Shown here piece by piece: positions 1 through 5,547 of a DNA stretch of 12,913 nt (its first letter is position 1; each line of letters begins with the position of its first letter). The notes beneath the pieces are model-generated. The model had not been told where the DNA came from. It worked only from the letters and a program-made list of their open reading frames with translations, and ran no database searches. The DNA is taken from NCBI GenBank assembly GCA_947630355.1, contig CANRHJ010000044.1, forward strand, positions 1 to 12,913, read 5' to 3'. The translations under genes and the position numbers were made by a program. The stretch is from Candidatus Gastranaerophilales bacterium (GTDB taxonomy: Bacteria; Cyanobacteriota; Vampirovibrionia; Gastranaerophilales; Gastranaerophilaceae).

Positions 1-720
1 CAGCAAACTCCGGTAAAGCCTGCCCCCGAGCAGAAGCCGAAACAAATTGAGCAGCCTCAACCTCAGCCTAAGACTCCTGCACCGAAAGTACCGGCGCCAA
101 AACCGTCTCCTGCACCTGTTGCGCCGAAGCCAACATTAAATCCGCAGTCTAATTTTAATATACCGATACCAAAAACAAATATACCTCAGATTTCACAACC
201 GATAGCACCCGTGACATCATCACTGAACAGTGCATCGACAGGCGGCACCGGTTCAGGACATACAGCTCCTTCTCCGAGCTTCTCACCGACGACAAGCGGC
301 AGTTCTCAAGGAAATTCAGGCAGCAGCAACGGAAGATTTAGTAATTCTAACGGAACAAGTTCAGGCAACGTCGGAAATCCGGGACCCGGCAATCCCAAAG
401 GAGCTCCGGGTATTGATGCAATAAAAGAACCCGATTTCGGACCTTACATGAAAGAACTGCAAAAACTTATAAAAATGAATTGGGATCCGCCCAAAGGAAA
501 TGAAAGCAAACGAGTTATACTGCTGTTTTCAATAGCACGCGACGGAAGATTGCTGAATGTTAAAGTTCACAAATCATCGGGACTTCCGGCTGCGGATAAA
601 GCGGCAATTGATGCGGTAAAATTAACTGCTCCCTTCAGGCCTTTACCGCCGGATTTCAAAGGTAACAGTGTAGATATCCAATTTACGTTTGATTATAATG
701 TATTTGGAGTTTCAGGATAA
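1..720 (+). CDS. tonB: Energy transducer TonB, C-terminal part (5' end outside window)
   Basis: TonB couples the ExbB-ExbD proton motor in the inner membrane to outer-membrane transporters by spanning the periplasm. The frame is open from base 1 to the TAA at 718-720, giving 239 visible residues. The start and the N-terminal membrane anchor lie upstream of the window; the GTG at 211 is an internal valine codon. Visible residues 1 to about 50 are Pro/Lys/Gln-rich (repeats such as PAPKVPAPKPSPAP). Residues about 72-137 are Ser/Gly/Asn-rich low complexity. Residues about 142-235 form the TonB C-terminal domain, with PYMKELQKLIKMNW, an SSG turn, the APFRPLPPDF segment and FDYN near the end. exbB follows after 31 nt, so this is the first visible gene of a tonB-exbB-exbD-exbD operon. 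The domain assignment is firm. Which transporter it serves cannot be seen. Confidence 0.9.
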   Translation, partial: QQTPVKPAPEQKPKQIEQPQPQPKTPAPKVPAPKPSPAPVAPKPTLNPQSNFNIPIPKTNIPQISQPIAPVTSSLNSASTGGTGSGHTAPSPSFSPTTSGSSQGNSGSSNGRFSNSNGTSSGNVGNPGPGNPKGAPGIDAIKEPDFGPYMKELQKLIKMNWDPPKGNESKRVILLFSIARDGRLLNVKVHKSSGLPAADKAAIDAVKLTAPFRPLPPDFKGNSVDIQFTFDYNVFGVSG

Positions 721-751
721 GAAAAATAATTAGAAAAGAGGAAAATAAATT

Positions 752-1387
752 ATGGAATTATTATTACATTCAATTAAGATGGACTGGCCCGTATTATTGC
801 CGATTTTATTATGTTCAATATTGACAATAGCAGTAGCTATAAACAGATTTGACTTTTATATTAAAAATAAACGTGATATATTCAAATTTATCAAGGCTTT
901 AAAAACGGAATTATTAAATAACAGATTAGAAACCGCCAGAAATTTAAGTAAAGAAACCGGCGGCGTAATCGGAGAAGTTGCGGAAGAAGCCGTAAGAATT
1001 TTTTCGGAACATAAACAAGGATTTTCTCGTTCATTTGATATTTCCGTTAATTTAACGGTAAGAAAACTGGAAAAATATTTAACAATTTTAGGAACGGTAG
1101 GCGGTGTTTGTCCGTTTTTAGGGTTGTTCGGCACGGTAGTCAGAATATTATATACGTTCCAAGATTTGGCATCACAAGGAAATCAATCGGCTGCAGTTGC
1201 TATGGGTATCGGCTCCGCTCTGATAGCTACCGCTTTCGGTTTGGGAGTTGCCATTATTGCCGTTGTATTATATAACCTATTCCAATCAACTGTAAAACGA
1301 TTTGAAGATGATTTTCAGTTAATCAAGTTATTATTCTTAAATTTCACGGATTCCGAAGAAAAATCACAATCGAATGCACTAGTATAG
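752..1387 (+). CDS. exbB: Biopolymer transporter ExbB (MotA/TolQ/ExbB proton channel)
   Basis: This inner-membrane subunit of the ExbB-ExbD proton-driven motor energises TonB. At 211 residues it is slightly shorter than E. coli ExbB. Three membrane segments are visible at about residues 12-31, 112-135 and 150-177, separated by the large charged cytoplasmic loop typical of the family. The conserved channel segments are present: LGLFGTVV with Thr128, and GIGSALIATAFGL with Thr160. These threonines correspond to the polar channel residues of ExbB/TolQ. The ATG is preceded by AGAGGAAA about 10 nt upstream. It lies 31 nt after tonB and 9 nt before the first exbD. TolQ is the alternative name in this family. 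The tonB-type partner upstream and the absence of tolA/tolB/pal favour ExbB. Confidence 0.93.
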   Translation: MELLLHSIKMDWPVLLPILLCSILTIAVAINRFDFYIKNKRDIFKFIKALKTELLNNRLETARNLSKETGGVIGEVAEEAVRIFSEHKQGFSRSFDISVNLTVRKLEKYLTILGTVGGVCPFLGLFGTVVRILYTFQDLASQGNQSAAVAMGIGSALIATAFGLGVAIIAVVLYNLFQSTVKRFEDDFQLIKLLFLNFTDSEEKSQSNALV

Positions 1388-1396
1388 GAATAAAAG

Positions 1397-1897
1397 ATGT
1401 CATCACACAGAAAAACATTTAATGAAATAAACATAACGCCTTTAACGGATATATTCTTGGTATTATTGATAATAATGATGGTTATAGCACCTTCTTTTCA
1501 ATCAATTGATACAGATATAAACATACCGGAAATAAACAGCGGTATATCAATAGAGCAAAAGAATGCCGAAATATCCGTAACAAAGGAGGGAAATTACTAT
1601 ATCAACGGGAGACCGATAAATTCTTTAAATCTTAAAGATGAGTTGGTAAAACTAAAGCCTTCATTAGAAAAAGCGGAAGTTGTAGTTAAGGCGGATACAA
1701 AGACAAAAAGCAGCGAAATACAAAATATAATGAAAGCTGCTCAAGAAGCTCAATATGCCAAATTAATATTGGCCGGAGAGCCGCTTTCAAAAAAAGAACA
1801 AAGAAAACTTGAAAATTCAAAACAAACTGTTAATACCCAAAAAAATAAAAAAATACAAAAACCCGTAAAAACACAAGATTACAATTGGGATGAATAA
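1397..1897 (+). CDS. exbD: Biopolymer transporter ExbD, first copy, with Lys-rich C-terminal extension
   Basis: ExbD is a single-pass inner-membrane protein whose transmembrane aspartate carries the proton current inside the ExbB pentamer. The short cytoplasmic N-terminus (SSHRKTFNEINITPLTD) leads into a membrane segment at about residues 16-34, with the essential Asp at position 18. A periplasmic ExbD/TolR domain follows to about residue 128. A tail of about 38 residues (129-166), rich in Lys, Gln and Asn and ending in DYNWDE, extends beyond the usual family end. Its predicted location is periplasmic. The ATG has AGGAA 6-10 nt upstream. The first 30 or so residues are almost identical to the next gene, while the rest is unrelated at sequence level. 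Two ExbD proteins with one ExbB suggests a mixed or alternative ExbD dimer; this is inference. Confidence 0.92.
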   Translation: MSSHRKTFNEINITPLTDIFLVLLIIMMVIAPSFQSIDTDINIPEINSGISIEQKNAEISVTKEGNYYINGRPINSLNLKDELVKLKPSLEKAEVVVKADTKTKSSEIQNIMKAAQEAQYAKLILAGEPLSKKEQRKLENSKQTVNTQKNKKIQKPVKTQDYNWDE

Positions 1898-1905
1898 AGG
1901 AATAA

Positions 1906-2298
1906 ATGATGGCTTCACAAAGAAAAACATTTAATGAAATAAATATAACACCTTTAACGGATATATTTCTTGTGCTGTTGATAATCATGATGGTAATAGC
2001 ACCGCTGTTGGATCAACAGGGTTTAAATCTCGCCGTGCCTAACTTAATTGAAGTCCAAGATGAGATTAAAGATTCAAAATTAATAAAAATAACAGTAACC
2101 GATGAAGATAAATATTTGCTTGATAATGAAGAAATTTCTGCGGGAAATTTGCGTGAAATAATAGCGGAAAAGTCAAAAGAACTGCCTGACGGATTATTAA
2201 TTATGACACAGAATAATGCTACACACGGTGCAGTTGTCAAGTTAATGGACGAAGCCAGAAACGGCGGTGTTACAAATATTTCATTAACCGAATATTAA
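1906..2298 (+). CDS. exbD: Biopolymer transporter ExbD, second copy
   Basis: This second ExbD-type proton-channel subunit has a normal family length of 130 residues. It starts ATGATG; the second ATG (1909) aligns better with the first copy and has AGG 8 nt upstream, so a 129-residue product from 1909 is equally possible. The N-terminal cytoplasmic and membrane segment matches the first copy at 29 of 30 residues and keeps the key Asp (residue 19 from the 1906 start). The periplasmic domain differs strongly: it is acidic and has no Lys-rich tail. The C-terminus has the normal ExbD/TolR layout (VVKLMDEARNGGVTNISL). It sits 8 nt after the first exbD. Its TAA directly abuts the stop codon of the convergent gene on the other strand, with no intergenic base and no visible terminator. 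Confidence 0.92.
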   Translation: MMASQRKTFNEINITPLTDIFLVLLIIMMVIAPLLDQQGLNLAVPNLIEVQDEIKDSKLIKITVTDEDKYLLDNEEISAGNLREIIAEKSKELPDGLLIMTQNNATHGAVVKLMDEARNGGVTNISLTEY

Positions 2299-2970
2299 CT
2301 AAATTTTTATATTTTTTTCTTCATAAGATATTTGATAAGCGACTTTTTGAGCAGGTTGTTTATAATTGTCGCTTGTCGGCGGGATATCTAAAGATGTAAT
2401 TCCGTCATATAAATAACCCTGTTGATAGAAATAAGATTTATACTGTATTTCATTAAATTTAATAAGTTTGCTCTTTTTTAAATTGGGTAACTTTGTTTGG
2501 GAAATTAAAGTTAGAGATGTTTCAGGTTTGTTATTTCCGTTTTCACATAACGAATCAACAAAGGCATCCGTTTCAACAAAAGTATCTTTGATAAGAATAT
2601 TTTTTGTTGTATCACTGTAATCTTTATTTGATTTAATCATTTGTCGTTTCAATGCCTGATTTTCGGCTTGAGAATTAACCTGTTCCAGTTCGTTTCCGCA
2701 GAGCAGAACTCTGTTCCCGTCAAGTTTTGTATATATTTTTATTCCTGACATTCCGTTATAATCGGGAATAACTGATTTAAAAAAGTTTTGAATTTTAACT
2801 GACTGCTTTTTTGAGTATAAAGGATTATTTTTTGAATTAAGAATATCTTCAAAAACTTTGACAGATTTATTATATTTTTTATTTTTTGTGTTGTAAGGTT
2901 CAACATTGTGTACATTTAAACAAATAGCTGAACCGAAATTTTTAGAATTCAGATTATTTGTAATTTTCAT
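2299..2970 (-). CDS. Hypothetical protein with 'FG' N-terminal leader motif
   Basis: I do not recognise this 223-residue protein. It has no signal peptide, no membrane segment and no known catalytic motif. It is basic and rich in Lys, Asn, Ser and Tyr. Its beginning, MKITNNLNSKNFG, resembles that of the other orphan in this window (6288-6653, MKVSNINSQTSFG), suggesting a shared leader type on unrelated bodies. It starts inside the ispF stop codon (ATGA overlap at 2967-2970) and has its own AAGGAA Shine-Dalgarno 7 nt upstream, so it is translationally coupled as the last gene of the NUDIX-HAD-ispF operon. The stop TAG abuts the exbD stop. The gene is probably real, given the coupling and its length. 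Function unknown. Confidence 0.75.
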   Translation of the reverse strand: MKITNNLNSKNFGSAICLNVHNVEPYNTKNKKYNKSVKVFEDILNSKNNPLYSKKQSVKIQNFFKSVIPDYNGMSGIKIYTKLDGNRVLLCGNELEQVNSQAENQALKRQMIKSNKDYSDTTKNILIKDTFVETDAFVDSLCENGNNKPETSLTLISQTKLPNLKKSKLIKFNEIQYKSYFYQQGYLYDGITSLDIPPTSDNYKQPAQKVAYQISYEEKNIKI

Positions 2971-3452
2971 AAAGTTTCCTTTTTATTAACAAGTATAACT
3001 GTTTGGGCCGCAATTGATTGTTTATGTCCGACGGAATCTTGTTCTTCCATTGTCTTGGCTTTTATTGAAATAAATGATACATCAATATTAAGGCACTTAG
3101 CAAGATTTTCTTTAATTAGCGGAATATAATTTTTCAACTTTGGTTCCTGAGCAAAGATTGTAGAATCAATATTATTTAAATAATAATTTTTAGATTTAAT
3201 CAAATCATAAGTATGTTTTAAGAGAATAAGACTGTTAATATCTTTATATTTATCATCAGTATCAGGGAAGTGAGTACCGATATCTCCGCAGGCCAGAGCG
3301 CCCAGCAGTGCATCAATAATTGCGTGCGTAAGCACATCAGCATCCGAATGACCCAATAATCCTTTATCATAAGGTATTTCGACTCCGCCGAGAATCAGCT
3401 TTCTGTTCTCGGTTAATTTATGAATATCAAATCCCTGACCGATTCTAAACAT
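2967..3452 (-). CDS. ispF: 2-C-methyl-D-erythritol 2,4-cyclodiphosphate synthase
   Basis: IspF converts CDP-methylerythritol 2-phosphate to methylerythritol cyclodiphosphate and CMP in the non-mevalonate isoprenoid pathway. It is a cytosolic Zn-dependent trimer. I start it at the ATG at 3450-3452: the protein then opens MFRIGQGFDIHK as the family does, is 161 residues long, and has GGGGGAAG just upstream. A longer reading from a TTG at 3470 adds six residues and is less likely. Zinc ligands Asp9, His11 and His43 (in GHSDADVLTHA) are present, as are the DIGTHFPDTD loop and KAKTMEE with Thr134 and Glu136. The segment after it, where E. coli has LGFTGRGEGI, reads QDSVGHKQSI, so the residues lining the trimer's central cavity differ. 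It overlaps the HAD gene by 8 nt and the next gene by 4 nt. Confidence 0.95.
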   Translation of the reverse strand: MFRIGQGFDIHKLTENRKLILGGVEIPYDKGLLGHSDADVLTHAIIDALLGALACGDIGTHFPDTDDKYKDINSLILLKHTYDLIKSKNYYLNNIDSTIFAQEPKLKNYIPLIKENLAKCLNIDVSFISIKAKTMEEQDSVGHKQSIAAQTVILVNKKETL

Positions 3453-4248
3453 CTTTCTTCCCCCATACAAATTTATCTACGGCTTTAACGAAACCGTCAT
3501 TTAAAACAGAATCTGTAATAAAATCGGCAGCGGCCTTAATCTCATCCGTTCCGTTAGCCATAGCAACACCCACACCTGCAGTTTTAACCATTTCTATATC
3601 ATTATTCTGATCACCGATTGCCATTACCTCTTTTTCCGTAAACCCGAGATATTCCGCCAAAAATTTTATTGCAGTGCCTTTTGTTGCATCCTTATTTGCT
3701 ATTTCACAAAAGTAATCAAAACTTTTAACTACATATATTTCCGGATACTTATTTTGTAATTCCGTTATAAAATTATCAATAAAACGGGTATCATATTTTA
3801 TGGCAAGAAGCTTATTCAGTTTTGAAAAATCAAGTTCATTAAAAGATTTTACGAGAAAATAATCTATTCCCTTATCGCCAATATAGTCCTTAATATATTT
3901 ATTATCGTTTTCCACATAAAGTTTATCTTCAACATAAACATTCAGGTGAATATTTCTTTTTCTGCAATCATCTATAATTTGTCTTGCAATATCCTGATTA
4001 AGATATTTAACCAGAAGCACCGAACCGTCGTAAGAGTTAATAAGGGCGCCTTGATAGCAGATAAGCGGGCATTTTATACCGATTAAGTCAGCAATATATT
4101 TTGCACTTGAATAAGTTCTTCCCGTTGCTATAGCAACATGAATACCGTTTGACACCAAATTTTTAATACATTTTTTAACATTTTCGGAAATACCGGTTTC
4201 GGGAGAATAAATAGTTCCGTCAATATCAGTAACTACCATTTTAATCAT
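3445..4248 (-). CDS. Cof-type HAD-IIB family phosphatase
   Basis: This 267-residue protein is a cytosolic haloacid-dehalogenase-superfamily phosphatase of the Cof/YidA type, which dephosphorylates small phosphate esters such as sugar phosphates or cofactor phosphates. Motif I is TDIDGT with nucleophile Asp8 and acid/base Asp10. Motif II is Thr42 in ATGRTY. A C2B-type cap occupies about residues 85-180. Motif III is Lys190, before GTAI, and motif IV is GDQNND (212-217), followed by GVAMANGTDEIK. All catalytic residues are present. The start ATG overlaps the NUDIX stop (ATGA, 4245-4248), which supports this start over an in-frame Met three codons later. Its 3' end contains the Shine-Dalgarno of ispF, indicating coupled translation. 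The substrate cannot be deduced from the sequence. Confidence 0.9.
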   Translation of the reverse strand: MIKMVVTDIDGTIYSPETGISENVKKCIKNLVSNGIHVAIATGRTYSSAKYIADLIGIKCPLICYQGALINSYDGSVLLVKYLNQDIARQIIDDCRKRNIHLNVYVEDKLYVENDNKYIKDYIGDKGIDYFLVKSFNELDFSKLNKLLAIKYDTRFIDNFITELQNKYPEIYVVKSFDYFCEIANKDATKGTAIKFLAEYLGFTEKEVMAIGDQNNDIEMVKTAGVGVAMANGTDEIKAAADFITDSVLNDGFVKAVDKFVWGKKDV

Positions 4249-4775
4249 ATTTTATAAGCCCTCATAAGTGCTGCAATTGTTTTAGCATCATTGATTATAC
4301 CTGATTTAATCATTTCAAAGACTTCGTTTTTATCAATAGCCTCGAAATCAATAATTTCACCTATATCAGGGTGTTGTTTTGTTTTTAAAAGATTAGATGC
4401 CTGAAACAGATATAGTTTTTCGGTACAAAAACCCGGCGAGGTCCAAATAAAACCGAGAGATTTCCAGTTTTGAGCAATATATCCCGTTTCTTCTTCGAGT
4501 TCACGTTTTGCTGCATCAAGTATTGTTTCGCCCGGTTTATCAAGTTTTCCTGCGGGAAGTTCAAAAAGCACCTCAGCGGTCGGATATCTGAATTGCTTAA
4601 CCAACAATATTTTACCGTCTAATTCTGCGGCAATTACGACTCCGCCATTATGATGAACAACATCTCTGAATGTTTTATACCCGTCTGATAGAGTAACTTC
4701 ATCACGGGTAACCGAAAATATTCTGCCTTTATATATTTCCTGCGAGTTTAATTTAGTTTCAAATAATTTATCCAT
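4245..4775 (-). CDS. NUDIX hydrolase, ADP-ribose pyrophosphatase type
   Basis: This 176-residue protein probably hydrolyses ADP-ribose or a nucleotide sugar to a monophosphate plus AMP/NMP. The N-terminal strand region (IFSVTRDEVTLSDG, then RDVVHHNGGVVIAA) and the QFRYP segment are typical of the NudF/YffH ADP-ribose branch. The Nudix box is at residues 76-99: Gly76, Glu83, then Arg91-Glu92 and Glu95-Glu96, with Gly98. There is one extra residue between the first Gly and the Glu (six instead of five, LDKPGE). It is the first gene of the minus-strand operon and overlaps the HAD gene by 4 nt. No Shine-Dalgarno precedes the ATG. A TATAAT lies 6 nt upstream of it, so the transcript may begin at the start codon. 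Confidence 0.9.
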   Translation of the reverse strand: MDKLFETKLNSQEIYKGRIFSVTRDEVTLSDGYKTFRDVVHHNGGVVIAAELDGKILLVKQFRYPTAEVLFELPAGKLDKPGETILDAAKRELEEETGYIAQNWKSLGFIWTSPGFCTEKLYLFQASNLLKTKQHPDIGEIIDFEAIDKNEVFEMIKSGIINDAKTIAALMRAYKI

Positions 4776-4781
4776 ACATAA

Positions 4782-4787
4782 ATTATA
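4782..4787 (-). promoter_or_regulatory. Putative -10 element for the NUDIX-HAD-ispF operon, leaderless
   Basis: TATAAT on the minus strand lies 6 nt before the NUDIX ATG at 4775, the mirror image of the plus-strand element in the other arm of the palindrome. The NUDIX gene also lacks a Shine-Dalgarno, so both divergent messages could be leaderless. No clear -35 is visible. A second minus-strand TATAAT at 4808-4813 would give a leader of about 26 nt. Confidence 0.4.
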
Positions 4788-4809
4788 ATATAAATGAAAA
4801 GATTTATAT

Positions 4810-4815
4810 TATAAT
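4810..4815 (+). promoter_or_regulatory. Putative -10 element for the GFWG protein-activase operon, leaderless
   Basis: A consensus TATAAT lies 6 nt before the ATG at 4822. With a usual 7-nt distance to the start site, transcription would begin at the A of the start codon. No Shine-Dalgarno sequence precedes this ATG, unlike most genes in the window. No good -35 is visible (AATATA at the 17-bp spacing), so activity may depend on a factor binding the surrounding palindrome. Another TATAAT at 4784-4789 could give a leader of about 26 nt instead. Confidence 0.4.
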
Positions 4816-4821
4816 TTATAT

Positions 4822-5547
4822 ATGAACAAAAAAAATATAGTAGGATTTTGGGGTTATCCCCATCCGGAATTAATTAATAAAACTAAAAAAATGTATCCCG
4901 ATGCACAATGGATAGATTTTGACATAGATTACGGATTTGAGAAAACGGATATTTTACCCGAGTCATATTGTGCGATAATAAAGAATATAATAAATGCCGC
5001 ATATCATTATAAAGATGATATATCCGTAATTTTAGCGCCCATCGGGAAAGATAAATGTGACAGCGGCTGGTTTGCGGCCGAAATTTTGAAAGATTTAGGG
5101 TTTAATGTTGAAACAAGCATATTTGAAGAGTTGTCATTCAGACGGGAAATTAAAATTTCAACATCGGATTTATCACTGAGAAATAAAATAGAATATATAA
5201 CAAAAGGGATATACAAAAAGGAAGATATAGAATTTAAACAGAGCAAAGCGAAGTTCGGATTTTGGGGGGTACCGCCAAACGACTTGTCTATATTGGAATT
5301 ATTCCCGAAGGAAACACATGTATACGGCTGGAGCCGCTGCGTTGAAGCTATGGTTCCTGCTGATATTAAGCTTGAAATGTATGTAGATAAAGATGTACCG
5401 ACTGTATTTTATGCGCAGTCTTTTTGTTCAAAAGCTCAGCTTGCAAAATATCTGGCGGATAAATACAACGGTTTATATATTGATATGGATGATACGGCTA
5501 CAAACTCCACAAAAGCAAAAATAGAAGCTTTCTTGAGGTTAAGATGA
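4822..5547 (+). CDS. Unidentified 'GFWG' protein, candidate partner of the downstream activase
   Basis: I do not recognise the family of this 241-residue protein. It has no signal peptide or membrane segment and looks cytosolic. Two parts begin alike: VGFWGYPHPELI at residues 7-18 and FGFWGVPPNDLSI at 145-157, which suggests an internal duplication of an alpha/beta unit. The second half looks the more conserved in character (GWSRCVEAMVPADIKLE, then PTVFYAQSFCSKAQLAKYLA, then GLYIDMDD). There are four cysteines, at 50, 79, 173 and 202, enough to bind a metal or iron-sulfur cluster, but they do not form a CxxC pattern. Its stop overlaps the start of the activase gene by 4 nt (ATGA), so the two are made together. 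It is not recognisably an HgdB/YjiM-type dehydratase subunit. The start ATG has no Shine-Dalgarno. The gene is certainly real given its coupling; its function is unknown. Confidence 0.8.
   Translation: MNKKNIVGFWGYPHPELINKTKKMYPDAQWIDFDIDYGFEKTDILPESYCAIIKNIINAAYHYKDDISVILAPIGKDKCDSGWFAAEILKDLGFNVETSIFEELSFRREIKISTSDLSLRNKIEYITKGIYKKEDIEFKQSKAKFGFWGVPPNDLSILELFPKETHVYGWSRCVEAMVPADIKLEMYVDKDVPTVFYAQSFCSKAQLAKYLADKYNGLYIDMDDTATNSTKAKIEAFLRLR

Larger units (their letters stand above)
4778..4819. repeat. Perfect 18-bp inverted repeat in divergent promoter region
   Basis: The left arm is ATAAATTATAATATAAAT (4778-4795), the spacer is GAAAAG (4796-4801), and the right arm ATTTATATTATAATTTAT (4802-4819) is its exact reverse complement. 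The repeat fills nearly all of the 46 bp between the divergent NUDIX and GFWG-protein genes. Each arm contains TATAAT in both orientations. Between divergent genes it cannot serve as a terminator for either, so a regulatory or bidirectional promoter role is more likely. The region is AT-only, so chance palindromy is easier than in mixed sequence, but 18 of 18 paired positions is unlikely to be chance. Confidence 0.8.

Noticed and set aside
211..720. A separate gene starting at the GTG at 211.
   Set aside because: The frame is open from base 1 with TonB-like Pro-rich linker sequence, so 211 is an internal codon of tonB.
1397..2298. Recent tandem duplication or gene conversion of exbD.
   Set aside because: The matching N-terminal coding segments differ at about nine silent codons, so the shared protein sequence reflects selection, not recent copying.
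3450..3470. A longer IspF starting from a TTG at 3470.
   Set aside because: The ATG at 3452 has a strong Shine-Dalgarno and gives the family's normal N-terminus; the six extra residues would be unusual.
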